Positions 16,991 to 25,902 of a stretch of DNA of 64,000 nucleotides are shown here, in pieces. Position 1 is the stretch's first letter, and every line of letters starts with the position of its first letter. Source of the stretch: Candidatus Aveggerthella stercoripullorum (GTDB taxonomy: Bacteria > Actinomycetota > Coriobacteriia > Coriobacteriales > Eggerthellaceae). The position numbers and the translations under genes are program-made. The notes beneath the pieces are model-generated. The model did not search any database. It saw only the letters and a program-made list of their open reading frames with translations, and was not told where the DNA came from. The stretch spans positions 47,640 to 111,639 of the forward strand of contig DVGB01000089.1 in NCBI GenBank assembly GCA_018712955.1, written 5' to 3'.

Positions 16991-18302
16991 CGAGAAGACC
17001 ATCCAGCCTTTGCGCGCCCCCCTTGCGGGCTCGACCCGCGTTCCGGGCGACAAGTCCATCTCCCATCGTGCGGTCTTGTTCTCCGCTATGGCCGAAGGCA
17101 CCTCGCGCGTTTTCGGCGTTCTCGACTCCGAGGACGTGCGCGCCTCTATCAGGGCGGTCCAGGCGCTTGGTGCGCGAGTGAGCTTGGAAAAGCAGCTTGA
17201 CGGCAGCCTTGCAGGCGGCATTACCGGCTGGGGCGGCAGAGGGCCGCAGCAGCCCGAAGAGCCGATCGACTGCGGCAATTCCGGCACGACGGCGCGCCTG
17301 CTCATGGGCATTATTGCGCCATGGGATATCCGCGTGACGTTGACGGGCGACGAGTCCTTGTGCCGCCGTCCCATGCGCCGCATTGCCGCGCCGCTCATGA
17401 AGATGGGCGTTCGCTTCGAGCCCGACGGGCAGGAAACGCTGCCGATGACCGTGGTGGGCAATCCTCGCCTTGAGGCCATCTCTTACGAAGCCCCCATGGC
17501 GTCAGCCCAGCTTAAGACCGCTGTTATCCTGGCGGGTGCCTATGCGCAGGGCACGACGGTGCTGCGCGAGCCGGCGCCTTCGCGAAACCATACCGAGCTC
17601 ATGCTTCCTGAATACGGCGTAGAGACCGTGGCAGGGGAGTGCACCGCTTCGGTGACGGGGCCGCACGTCCTGCAGGCGAGCGAAGTCCAGGTTCCTGGCG
17701 ACCCGTCTTCGGCGGCGTTCCTTGCTTGCGCTGCCCTTATGAAGCCGGGCAGTGCCGTTCAGATAGAGGACGTGAGCCTCAACCGTGCGCGGACAGGCTG
17801 GGTCGAAGTGCTCGAGCGCATGGGGGCTGACGTGTCAACTCAGGTTACCGGCCATTCGGGCAAGGAGCCCTACGGCATTCTGTCCGCACGCTATACCGAA
17901 AGCCTGCGCGGATGCGACGTCCCGGCGCGGAAAATCGCTTCGATGGTTGACGAAATCCCCGTCCTGTCGCTGCTTGCCGCCCATGCGCGCGGCGTGACGG
18001 TGTTCCGCGACGTGAGCGAGCTGCGCGTGAAGGAGACCGACCGCCTTGCTGCTATCATCGACGGCCTGACGGCTCTGGGCATAAGCGCGTGGACCCACGG
18101 CGACGACCTGTTCATCGAAGGCCAGCCGGGCTTCGAGGCGCCTGAGGGCATTGCGTTCGACTCCCTTGGCGATCACCGCTTGGCGATGACGTGGGCGCTT
18201 GTCGGCCTGACCGGTTCCGTGCCGGTTACCGTGCGCCGTTTCGGTTCGGTGGCGGTGAGCTACCCGCGCTTCTTGGAGGACATGGAAGGCTTGGTGCGAT
18301 GA
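16980..18302 (+). CDS. aroA: 3-phosphoshikimate 1-carboxyvinyltransferase (EPSP synthase)
   Basis: The 440-aa shikimate-pathway enzyme joins PEP and shikimate-3-phosphate to give EPSP. Seen: VPGDKSISHRAVLFSAMAEG (about 21-40, PEP/S3P-binding Lys and Arg), DCGNSGTTARLLMG near 98-111, QLKTAVILAG, and the C-terminal KETDRLAAI and DHRLAMTWALVGL. The length is typical. It overlaps tyrA upstream, and its TGA stop overlaps the ATG of cmk, so tyrA-aroA-cmk are translationally coupled. Confidence 0.95.
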   Translation: MSNDEKTIQPLRAPLAGSTRVPGDKSISHRAVLFSAMAEGTSRVFGVLDSEDVRASIRAVQALGARVSLEKQLDGSLAGGITGWGGRGPQQPEEPIDCGNSGTTARLLMGIIAPWDIRVTLTGDESLCRRPMRRIAAPLMKMGVRFEPDGQETLPMTVVGNPRLEAISYEAPMASAQLKTAVILAGAYAQGTTVLREPAPSRNHTELMLPEYGVETVAGECTASVTGPHVLQASEVQVPGDPSSAAFLACAALMKPGSAVQIEDVSLNRARTGWVEVLERMGADVSTQVTGHSGKEPYGILSARYTESLRGCDVPARKIASMVDEIPVLSLLAAHARGVTVFRDVSELRVKETDRLAAIIDGLTALGISAWTHGDDLFIEGQPGFEAPEGIAFDSLGDHRLAMTWALVGLTGSVPVTVRRFGSVAVSYPRFLEDMEGLVR

Positions 18303-18985
18303 TCGTAGCGATAGACGGCCCCAGCGGGGCGGGGAAGTCCACCGTCGCAAAGGCGGTGGCGAAAAAGCTCGGCTTCTCGTGCTTGGACACAGGCGCGATG
18401 TACCGCGCAGTGGCCTGGCGTGCTGTCCAGGACGGCGTGCCGCTCGACGACGCGGAGGCATGCGGGCGCATTGCGCGGGAGAAAGAGATCGCGTTTCGCC
18501 ATGAGGCGGGCGACCCGGTGCCGCGACGCGTGTTCATCGACGGCGACGAAGTGACCGATGCCATTCGCACGGCGGAGATCGACCGTGCGGTCAGCCCGGT
18601 TTCTGCCCTGCCGTCCGTGCGCGAAGCGCTCTTGGGACAGCAGCGGCGCATTGGCGCGGCAGGCGACTTCGTGGTCGAAGGCCGCGATATCGGGACGGTG
18701 GTCTTCCCGGACGCTGCCGTGAAAGTGTTCCTGACCGCGAGCGACGAAGAGCGCGCCCATCGTCGCGTGCGGCAGAACGTCGACCGCGGTTTCGGGTCCA
18801 TCGACTACGAAGAGGTGCTGGCCGACATCCGCCGCCGCGATGCCTACGACTCGGGGCGCAAGACGGCGCCGCTCAAGCCTGCCGACGATGCGGTGCACAT
18901 CGACTCGACAGGGCACTATATCGAAGAGGTCATCGAGGCGATCTGCGAGCTGGCGCGCCAGTCGCAGCATCGTGCGGCCTTGTAA
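18299..18985 (+). CDS. cmk: Cytidylate kinase
   Basis: The 228-aa kinase phosphorylates CMP/dCMP with ATP. P-loop GPSGAGKST (6-14), LDTGAMYRAVAWRA, VVEGRDIGTVVFPDA and the LID-type RRDAYDSGRKTAPLKPADDA match the family. The ATG at 18299 shares bases with the aroA stop codon (ATGA). The gene order aroA-cmk-plsC-ispH is common in Gram-positive anaerobes. Confidence 0.95.
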   Translation: MIVAIDGPSGAGKSTVAKAVAKKLGFSCLDTGAMYRAVAWRAVQDGVPLDDAEACGRIAREKEIAFRHEAGDPVPRRVFIDGDEVTDAIRTAEIDRAVSPVSALPSVREALLGQQRRIGAAGDFVVEGRDIGTVVFPDAAVKVFLTASDEERAHRRVRQNVDRGFGSIDYEEVLADIRRRDAYDSGRKTAPLKPADDAVHIDSTGHYIEEVIEAICELARQSQHRAAL

Positions 18986-19018
18986 GCTGGACACGACGAA
19001 GGAAAGTCGAATTCTGCT

Positions 19019-19840
19019 ATGAGCGTATTTCTTTCGCGCGAGGAGATGTGGGATATGCCGCTCGGCGGCAAACCGGAGGGCGAAAAGCACATTCCTCACT
19101 GGTGCGGCAATATTCTCTGGGTCATCGTCGGCGGGCTGTGCAAGCTGCTGTTTCGCTACCGCGTCGAAGGGCGCGAGCACATTCGCGCGCTGCACGGCAA
19201 GACCGGGTGCTTGGTCATGGGAAACCATGCCTCGTACGCTGACGTCGTGTTCTTCTACCTGGCACCCCGTTTGGCACAATGGATGCGCCTTATGGGGCGC
19301 GACTCCCTCTTCGAGACCGGCGGCGGCCTTGGCGGACAGATTCTTTCCCGCGTCGGAGCCTTTCCGGTCAAGCGCGATACGGCAGACCGCACGTCGGTCA
19401 AACGCGCCGTCTCGATGCTCAAGCGCGGAGAGATGGTAGGCATCTATCCTGAAGGCACTCGACGGGGAAAGGGCAGCCAAGCGCCTGAGCTTCATGCGGG
19501 CGGGGCGTTCATTGCGCGCATGGGCAAAGCGCCGATCGTTCCGGCGACCGTGCGCAATTCCGAAAAGATCAAGTGCAAAGGCGAGCGGTTCCATTTCCCG
19601 AAGGTCACGGTCGTCTTCGGCGAGCCGGTGGAGGTCTCTGAATTCGACTTTCTGCCCAAAGACGACCGGCTCGACGGCTGCACGTGGTTCGTCATCCGCG
19701 AATGCTATGCGCTCAACCGCGGTTGTGCGCCTGAAGACGTTGACATGCGCGAGCTGTTCCCGGAAGGGAAGGACTTCACTGAGGCGTTTCGCGGCGTGAC
19801 AATTCATCGTGGTGCGAAGGCGCTGCGCGAAGACGCGTAA
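19019..19840 (+). CDS. plsC: 1-acyl-sn-glycerol-3-phosphate acyltransferase
   Basis: A 273-aa peripheral membrane enzyme that acylates lysophosphatidate to phosphatidate. The acyltransferase box NHASYAD (about 69-75) carries the catalytic His-x4-Asp pair. The second motif, GRDSLFETGGGLGGQIL, is followed by FPVKRDT; the third, YPEGTRRGKG, binds glycerol phosphate. The helix ILWVIVGGLCKLLF probably associates with the membrane. About 30 bp downstream of cmk in the same direction, it forms with plsY and gpsA a phospholipid-synthesis set in this run. Confidence 0.9.
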   Translation: MSVFLSREEMWDMPLGGKPEGEKHIPHWCGNILWVIVGGLCKLLFRYRVEGREHIRALHGKTGCLVMGNHASYADVVFFYLAPRLAQWMRLMGRDSLFETGGGLGGQILSRVGAFPVKRDTADRTSVKRAVSMLKRGEMVGIYPEGTRRGKGSQAPELHAGGAFIARMGKAPIVPATVRNSEKIKCKGERFHFPKVTVVFGEPVEVSEFDFLPKDDRLDGCTWFVIRECYALNRGCAPEDVDMRELFPEGKDFTEAFRGVTIHRGAKALREDA

Positions 19841-19864
19841 GCGCGGCCAAGAAAGGGGTTTTGG

Positions 19865-20740
19865 ATGAAGGTGGTGAAAGCGGAGTACGCGGGCGCGTGC
19901 TATGGCGTGCAGCGTGCTTTGGACCTTGCGTACCGCGCTGCTCAGGAGGGCGAGCCGACCTGCACGCTCGGACCGCTCATCCATAACCCCCAGGTGGTCG
20001 CCCAGCTGCGCGAAGCGGGGGTCGGCGCGGTCGACTCCGTCGAAGACATCCCGGGCGGCACTATGGTGGTGCGCAGCCACGGAGTCGTTCCCGAAGTGAT
20101 CGAGAGGGCGCGCGAGCGCGGCCTGCGCATCGTGGATGCAACGTGCCCGCATGTCGCGCGCGCCCAGAAGGCCGCCGCGCACATGGCGCGCAAAGGCCGT
20201 TTCGTCGTCGTGGTCGGCGAGGCGGGGCATCCGGAGGTCGAAGGCATCTGCGCGCACGCGCGGGCTGCCGCCTGCCGGGCTCAGGATGCTTCCGGCGAGG
20301 AGTGCGCCGTCGCAGCGGTCGTGGATGCCGACCAGTTGCCCGCCTCTGTGCTTCGTCCCGGTGCGCGCGTGGGCGTGGTCGTGCAGACTACGCAGTCCCG
20401 CGAAGTGTTCGAGCGGGTTGTCTCCGCGCTTGAGGAGCGCGGAGTCGACGTGGAGGTCAAGGACACCGTCTGCACGGCCACCCGTCAGCGTCAGGATGCC
20501 GCGGCAGCCCTCGCGGGAAATGTCGATGCGTTCGTGGTCATCGGCGGGCGAAATTCTTCGAACACCACCCGTCTTCACGAAATCTGCAAAGCGCTCTGCG
20601 CGCGCTCGTACCATATCGAATCCGCCGACGAATTGGATTCGGCGTGGTTTGACGGCTGCGAGACCGTGGGCGTGACCGCGGGCGCGTCTACGCCCGAAGA
20701 CCAGATAGCCACGGTCATTGCGCGCTTGGAGCGTCTCTGA
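19865..20740 (+). CDS. ispH: 4-hydroxy-3-methylbut-2-enyl diphosphate reductase
   Basis: The last enzyme of the MEP isoprenoid pathway reduces HMBPP to IPP/DMAPP (291 aa). The three [4Fe-4S] cysteines are present: Cys12 in GACYGVQRA, Cys94 in DATCPHVARA and Cys203 in TVCTATRQRQ. Catalytic Glu124 is in GHPEVEG, and MVVRSHGV (67-74) and GGRNSSNTTRLHEIC are also family motifs. Start ATG 19865 follows AAGAAAGGGG. It is the fifth gene of the tyrA-aroA-cmk-plsC-ispH run. Confidence 0.95.
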   Translation: MKVVKAEYAGACYGVQRALDLAYRAAQEGEPTCTLGPLIHNPQVVAQLREAGVGAVDSVEDIPGGTMVVRSHGVVPEVIERARERGLRIVDATCPHVARAQKAAAHMARKGRFVVVVGEAGHPEVEGICAHARAAACRAQDASGEECAVAAVVDADQLPASVLRPGARVGVVVQTTQSREVFERVVSALEERGVDVEVKDTVCTATRQRQDAAAALAGNVDAFVVIGGRNSSNTTRLHEICKALCARSYHIESADELDSAWFDGCETVGVTAGASTPEDQIATVIARLERL

Positions 20741-20872
20741 CCGTCCGCCTGCCTTCTGTGGAGTTTTCTTTCCCCTTGCGTGAAGGCTTCAGGCGTATTC
20801 GACGGGACATTGCGCGCTTCTGGTAACATGTGCATTTGCGGATTCGCTTCCGCACGACGAGAAAAGGTGCAC

Positions 20873-22183
20873 ATGCTACACAAGAACGAACAACGCACTG
20901 CTCTCGCGCCCACTCACGAGGCCGCGCATGAGGCCCCGCGCGAGCAGGACAGTCTTCACCGCGTCACTGACGTTTCCGCGGCGCGCGCTCTTTCGCGCCC
21001 GCCCATCAACCGTTCCTACCTGGGCCGCACTGCATGCGCGTGCGCGCTGGCGGGCATGCTCGTGTTTGCAGGGCTGCCTGTGACCAGCGCCAACGCTGTG
21101 ACCTCAGAAGAGCTGTACGCTGAGGCGGACTCCATCATGCAGCGTATCGACGCGCTGCAGACCGACCTGAACCAGGCGAATGCGGACTACGAGACGGCGC
21201 TTGCGGCGCACGACGAGGCGCAGGATGCCATGGTTGATGCCGAAAACCGCATCCAGGAAAGCGAAGAGCGCATCGACGAGCTGCAGGAGCAGCTTTCCCA
21301 GCGTGCAAGCGACATGTACAAGAACGGCGATACCACGTTCATCGACGTGCTTCTGGGCTGTTCTTCTTTCACGGAGTTTCTGACCGCCTGGGATTCTTTC
21401 GACCGCATTGCGCAGCAGAATGCCTCTATGGTCGAAGAGACCCAGACGGCAAAGGCGGAAGCCGAGCAGGCGCGCAAAGACTACGAGGCAGAGCGCGACC
21501 GTGCTTCTCAGGAGATGGCTGCCGCAGAGGAGCTTGCAACGCAGATCGAGGCTACGCAAGCCAGCTTGCAACAAGAAGTCGACCGCATCTCCGCCGAAGC
21601 GGCCGAGCTTCAGGCGCAGGAAGAGGCTGCGGCCGAAGAAGCCCGCCGTGCAGCAGAGGCCGCAGAGGCCGCACGCCAGCAGGCTGAGCAGCAGGCGCAG
21701 CAGATGGCGCAGCAGAACGCCTCCGCCGGAAGCGGCAGCAGCGGCAACGCTGCCGCGACCACGCCTTCCGCCGGGTCTTCGACGAGCACGTCTTCGGGGG
21801 CGTTCACCCATCCGTGCCCGTCGGCGACCGTGTCCTCCAACTTCGGCTACCGTACGTTCGACAACTCTTTCCACAAGGGCGTTGACTTTGCAGCGGCCGA
21901 AGGCACCCCGTACTACGCGGCCGAATCCGGCACGGTGATCATCGCCGGCTTCAGTGAAAGCGCGGGCAACTGGATCGTCATTTCCCACGGCAACGGCCTC
22001 ATCACGAAATACATGCACTCTTCGGCCATCTTCGTCTCTGCGGGCCAGCAGGTCACGCGCGGGCAGCATATCGGCAACGTCGGCAACACGGGCCAGTCGT
22101 TCGGTGCCCACCTGCACTTCCAGGTGGAGGTCAACGCCGCGTCCTGGTCGGGCACGGCGGTGGACCCGTTCCAGTATCTGTAA
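20873..22183 (+). CDS. Secreted coiled-coil M23 (LytM) peptidase
   Basis: A 436-aa murein hydrolase-like protein of the EnvC/NlpD/CwlO type. The long N-terminal cytosolic stretch leads to a membrane/signal segment ACALAGMLVFAGLPVTSANA (about 55-80). A coiled coil follows from about 85 to 270, rich in Glu, Gln and Ala, then a Ser/Gly/Thr linker. The LytM domain is SSNFGYRTFDNSFHKGVDFA, SGTVIIAG, GNGLITKYMH and the HLHFQVEV zinc motif. The H-x3-D and H-x-H ligands are intact, so it may be active on peptidoglycan cross-bridges. ATG 20873 has GAAAAGG upstream; an upstream in-frame ATG (20780) is less likely. Confidence 0.88.
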   Translation: MLHKNEQRTALAPTHEAAHEAPREQDSLHRVTDVSAARALSRPPINRSYLGRTACACALAGMLVFAGLPVTSANAVTSEELYAEADSIMQRIDALQTDLNQANADYETALAAHDEAQDAMVDAENRIQESEERIDELQEQLSQRASDMYKNGDTTFIDVLLGCSSFTEFLTAWDSFDRIAQQNASMVEETQTAKAEAEQARKDYEAERDRASQEMAAAEELATQIEATQASLQQEVDRISAEAAELQAQEEAAAEEARRAAEAAEAARQQAEQQAQQMAQQNASAGSGSSGNAAATTPSAGSSTSTSSGAFTHPCPSATVSSNFGYRTFDNSFHKGVDFAAAEGTPYYAAESGTVIIAGFSESAGNWIVISHGNGLITKYMHSSAIFVSAGQQVTRGQHIGNVGNTGQSFGAHLHFQVEVNAASWSGTAVDPFQYL

Positions 22184-22200
22184 GGCTTGCAGCGGAGCCT

Positions 22201-23652
22201 ATGGCCACTTTGCGCGAAGACGCCATCACGTGCTCGTCGCTCGACGGGGCGCTGCCTGCGAACGTGCGCTCTTACGAAGGGGCGACGGCGCATGCTGCGC
22301 GCACAGGGTCGTGCGCCGAACCGCGCGCACTGGTGACAGGCGTCGCGCCGGAAAGCCCGGCTGACGACGCAGGCTTCACGCCCGGCTGCTGGGTGCTCAC
22401 GGTCGACGGTAGACCGCTTCGCGACAGTATCGACTGGATGTGGTACGGCTCCGACGACGAACTCGAAATAGGCTATGAGGACACCGAAGGCGACCGTGGG
22501 ACGGTCGTGCTTTACCGCGATGAAGGGGAGGATTGGGGCTTCGAATTCGACGGGGCGCTCTATGACGGCATCCGCTTGTGCCGCAACGCCTGCACGTTCT
22601 GCTTCATGCGGCAGCTCCCCGACGAAGCGCGCGATACGCTAGTGCTGCGCGACGACGACTATCGCCTGAGCTTTCTGCAGGGGACCTTCGTCACCCTGAC
22701 GAACATTACGCCCGCAGACGAAGCGCGCATTATCGAGCAGCACATCAGCCCCCTGCGGTTTTCGCTGCACTGTATCACGCCTGAAGTACGCAGCGCGGTC
22801 ATCGGGCGTCATGCGCAGCACGGCATCGACGTGGCCGAGCGTCTTTTGGACGCCGGCATCGAGCTTCATGCGCAGATCGTGCTCATGCCTGGCGTCAACG
22901 ACGGGGAAGAGCTGCGCCGTACGCTGGCGTGGGCGTACGCGCATCCGGGCATCCTGAACGTCGGCATCGTGCCGTTGGGCTTTACGAAGCATCAGGACCG
23001 TTTCACGGAAAGCTTCAATGACGAGGCGCGCGCTCGTGCGGTCGTCGAGGGCATCGCGCCGGTGCAGGAGAGGGCGCGCGAAGAGCGCGGTCATCCCTGG
23101 GTCTATGCCTCGGACGAGTTCTACCGCAACGCATACCCGCGCGACCTGCTCGACCGGCTGCCGTCTGCTTCCGATTACGGCTCGTTCGACATGTTCGAAG
23201 ACGGCATCGGCATCGTGCGCTCGTTCGTCGACGACTGGCGTGCGTCGGGGGAGGCTGCCGAAACGTGCGCGCAGGCGTTGCGCGATGCGGGCGTACGCGT
23301 GCTTTTCGTTGCGGGGTGCGCCCAGCGCGAGTTCTTCGCGCCTTTGGTGGAGGCAAGTCCCCTTGCCGGACTGCTCGTGCCGCTGTTCGTGGAGAACGAC
23401 TACTTTGGGGGCAACGTGGACGTGACCGGCCTTCTGTGCGGTTGCGACATCGCCCGCGCTCTTCGCGAAGAGAACGAGCGCGCAGGCGTGGACGTCGCGG
23501 TGGTGCCGAAGGTCGTTTTCAACGATGATGCGGTGACGCTCGATGATATGGATATTGCGGGAATCTCGCATGCTGCGGGCGTCGAAGTGCACGTGGTATG
23601 CTGTAATGCGTCTGAGTTTTTGCCCGAAATCGCCGCGCTTGTGCGCGTGTGA
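22201..23652 (+). CDS. DUF512-family radical SAM protein with N-terminal PDZ
   Basis: A 483-aa protein. The N-terminal region up to about 95 is PDZ-like (VTGVAPESPADDAGFTPGCW). The radical SAM cluster motif CRNACTFCFMRQLP (about 123-136) is the variant CxxxCxxC typical of the DUF512 family, often called a putative FeS-containing cyanobacterial-type oxidoreductase. A TIM-barrel region FSLHCITPEVR / IELHAQIVLMPGVNDG follows. The C-terminal DUF512 half includes FVAGCAQREFF and CNASEFLPEIA. The function is unknown in the literature I recall. It starts 18 bp after the M23 gene and ends 14 bp before der, so all three are probably co-transcribed. Confidence 0.85.
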   Translation: MATLREDAITCSSLDGALPANVRSYEGATAHAARTGSCAEPRALVTGVAPESPADDAGFTPGCWVLTVDGRPLRDSIDWMWYGSDDELEIGYEDTEGDRGTVVLYRDEGEDWGFEFDGALYDGIRLCRNACTFCFMRQLPDEARDTLVLRDDDYRLSFLQGTFVTLTNITPADEARIIEQHISPLRFSLHCITPEVRSAVIGRHAQHGIDVAERLLDAGIELHAQIVLMPGVNDGEELRRTLAWAYAHPGILNVGIVPLGFTKHQDRFTESFNDEARARAVVEGIAPVQERAREERGHPWVYASDEFYRNAYPRDLLDRLPSASDYGSFDMFEDGIGIVRSFVDDWRASGEAAETCAQALRDAGVRVLFVAGCAQREFFAPLVEASPLAGLLVPLFVENDYFGGNVDVTGLLCGCDIARALREENERAGVDVAVVPKVVFNDDAVTLDDMDIAGISHAAGVEVHVVCCNASEFLPEIAALVRV

Positions 23653-23666
23653 AGGAGGTTGAGTAT

Positions 23667-24989
23667 ATGCCCTTGCCCATCGTCGCGGTGGTCGGCCGAC
23701 CGAATGTCGGCAAATCCACGTTCGTGAACCGCATTGCCCAGGCGGACGAAGCCATCGTTCACGAGATGAGGGGCGTGACGCGCGATCGTTCCTACCACGA
23801 GGCGGAATGGAACGGTCTTTCTTTCACTCTCATCGACACGGGCGGTATCGAGATGGGGATGGACGACGCGTTCCAGGGCTCTATCCGTTCCCAGGCGTTC
23901 TCCGCTACGCGGGAGGCAGACCTTATCCTGTTCCTGGTGGACGGCAAAACCGGCATCAACGTGGACGACGAAGAGGTCGCGCGCATCCTGCGCCGCGGCG
24001 ACAAGCCGGTCCTGCTGGTCGTGAACAAGATGGACACCCCGGGCTACACCGACGACATGTGGGAATTCTGCCGTCTGGGACTGGGTGACCCCTGGCCGGT
24101 GTCCGCCATCCACGGTATCGGCACCGGCGACCTTCTGGACGAGGTCACCAACTACCTCAGCCAGCTGCCCGACCGCTCTGGCGAGGACGACGAGAGCGAC
24201 TCCATCAACGTCGCCATCATCGGCCGCCCGAACGCCGGGAAGTCTTCCCTGACCAATATGATGACGAAGCTCGACCGCTCCATCGTCTCCGACGTCGCGG
24301 GCACCACCCGCGATGCGGTCGACACGACCATCGAGCACGAAGGCCGCCGCTACACTATCGTGGACACGGCGGGCTTGCGCCGTAAGAGCCAGATCGACCA
24401 GGACGTCGAATACTACGGTTTCGTGCGCGCAATGCGCGCCATCGACCGTGCGGACGTTGCGCTGCTGGTCATCGACGGTTCTATCGGCTTGACCGACCAG
24501 GACCAGCGCGTGGCAAGCTATGCTGCCGAGCGCGACTGCGCCATGGTCATCCTCTTGAACAAATGGGACCTGGTGGAAGGTCCGGACGCAAAGCAGGAAG
24601 TGCGCGACCGCGTGGAAGACCGCCTGATGTTCGTCGGCTATGCCCCGAAGATCGCCATCTGCGCGAAGACGGGCAAGAACGTCCAAAGCATCTGGCCTGC
24701 CATTGACAAAGCGTACGCGAACTTCTGCCAGACCATCCCCACGAGCCGTCTGAACGGCTGGCTTGAGGAGATTCGCGACTTCGGCCACACCATCTCGGAA
24801 GGCAAGCGTCGTCTGAAGATCAAATACGTTACCCAGACGTCTACACAGCCGCCGCAGTTCACGTTCTTCTGCAACCATCCTGACCTGGTGAACGACAATT
24901 ACCGTCGCTATCTGGAGAACCGTCTGCGCAGGACTTTCGACCTGGTGGGCACGCCGGTGAACCTGCGCTTCAAGAAGAAGAGCGACTAG
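23667..24989 (+). CDS. der: Ribosome-assembly GTPase Der (EngA)
   Basis: A tandem GTPase of 440 aa required for 50S subunit maturation. First G domain: GRPNVGKSTFVNRI, DTGGIEM and NKMD. Second: GRPNAGKSSLTNMM, DTAGLRRK and NKWD. A C-terminal KH-like domain contains KYVTQTSTQPPQFTFFCN. ATG 23667 has a perfect AAGGAGGTTGAGTAT leader, so the upstream GTG at 23649 is not the start. The length matches the family. Confidence 0.96.
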   Translation: MPLPIVAVVGRPNVGKSTFVNRIAQADEAIVHEMRGVTRDRSYHEAEWNGLSFTLIDTGGIEMGMDDAFQGSIRSQAFSATREADLILFLVDGKTGINVDDEEVARILRRGDKPVLLVVNKMDTPGYTDDMWEFCRLGLGDPWPVSAIHGIGTGDLLDEVTNYLSQLPDRSGEDDESDSINVAIIGRPNAGKSSLTNMMTKLDRSIVSDVAGTTRDAVDTTIEHEGRRYTIVDTAGLRRKSQIDQDVEYYGFVRAMRAIDRADVALLVIDGSIGLTDQDQRVASYAAERDCAMVILLNKWDLVEGPDAKQEVRDRVEDRLMFVGYAPKIAICAKTGKNVQSIWPAIDKAYANFCQTIPTSRLNGWLEEIRDFGHTISEGKRRLKIKYVTQTSTQPPQFTFFCNHPDLVNDNYRRYLENRLRRTFDLVGTPVNLRFKKKSD

Positions 24990-24999
24990 GCGACCGGCT

Positions 25000-25028
25000 T
25001 TGCGCGGCGGCTGCTCGCCGCGTATAAT
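25000..25028 (+). promoter_or_regulatory. Promoter of plsY
   Basis: -35 TTGCGC (25000-25005), 17-nt spacer, perfect -10 TATAAT (25023-25028), directly after the der stop codon (24989). Confidence 0.7.
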
Positions 25029-25040
25029 GTGCATACTTTC

Positions 25041-25076
25041 GGCGTGCGCGCGTTCGTATCGCGCGCACGCCGTTTT
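25041..25076 (+). terminator. 12-bp hairpin with T-run at the 5' end of the plsY transcript
   Basis: GGCGTGCGCGCG (25041-25052), loop TTCGTAT, CGCGCGCACGCC (25060-25071), then GTTTTG. Because the plsY promoter lies upstream of it, it can both end der transcripts and act as a barrier or stability hairpin for plsY mRNA. Confidence 0.7.
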
Positions 25077-25104
25077 GCGTTCAGGCGAGGATGGGAAGAG
25101 GCAG

Positions 25105-25764
25105 ATGGAAATTCTGGTCGCAATCGGGCTGTTCGTCGTGGCGTTCCTGCTGGGATCGGTGCCCTTCGGGGTCATCATATCGAAGGTCTTTTATCACACG
25201 GACATCCGCGAGCACGGCTCCGGCAACATCGGCACCACGAACGCCATCCGTACCATGGGCAAGGTCGGCGGCTATTCGGTGTTCGTACTGGACTTCGGCA
25301 AAGGTTTGCTGTCCGGTGTGCTCGCCATGCTGGCGTGCTGGGTCCTGCTGCCGGGCGGCGGTCTTGCTCCGGGCGCGTTCCCGACGTACCACGAGATGCT
25401 TGCCATTGCGGTGTGCGGCTGCACGCTTGGTCATATCTTCTCTCCATGGCTGGGCTTTAAAGGAGGCAAGGGCATCGCGGTCGCCATCGGCTGCGTGTTC
25501 ATTGCGCTCGGTCCCATCGCGGCATTGCTGGAAATCGTGCTGTTTGCCGTTATCGTCATCACGACGCGCTATGTGTCGCTTGGCTCTGTTGCCGCGGCAG
25601 TGGCGTTCCCGTTCTTTGCCCTGTACTTTTTCTGGGGCGATGCGTTGGCGATCGCGCTGTGCGCCGTGACGGCGCTCGTGGTCATTTGGGCGCACCGGGG
25701 CAATATCAAGCGGCTGCTTTCCGGCACGGAGCGCCGTGTGGGCGACAAGAAGAAAGAATCCTAG
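25105..25764 (+). CDS. plsY: Glycerol-3-phosphate acyltransferase PlsY
   Basis: A 219-aa polytopic membrane enzyme transferring acyl groups from acyl-phosphate to glycerol-3-phosphate, the first step of phosphatidate synthesis. Seen: LLGSVPFGVIIS, HGSGNIGTTNAIRTMG (motif 1), GHIFSPWLGFKGGKGIAVAI (motif 2) and IWAHRGNIKRLLSGTE (motif 3), with about six to seven hydrophobic segments. ATG 25105 has GAAGAGG upstream. It has its own promoter, and gpsA, which makes its glycerol-3-phosphate substrate, follows downstream. Confidence 0.94.
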   Translation: MEILVAIGLFVVAFLLGSVPFGVIISKVFYHTDIREHGSGNIGTTNAIRTMGKVGGYSVFVLDFGKGLLSGVLAMLACWVLLPGGGLAPGAFPTYHEMLAIAVCGCTLGHIFSPWLGFKGGKGIAVAIGCVFIALGPIAALLEIVLFAVIVITTRYVSLGSVAAAVAFPFFALYFFWGDALAIALCAVTALVVIWAHRGNIKRLLSGTERRVGDKKKES

Positions 25765-25902
25765 CATTTTTTGCTTGCAGCAACGTTCTGCGGGCGATTG
25801 CGCACCAGGATGCCGCTGTGTTTTCTGAGCTTTGCCGCTGCGCGGCTGTCGGTAGAATATGGATTACAATAGCTCCGACTGTTCTGACGACGGGAGGGAA
25901 CG

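Noticed and set aside
18260..20614. 784-codon minus-strand open frame opposite cmk, plsC and ispH
   Set aside because: Shadow of three confident plus-strand genes.
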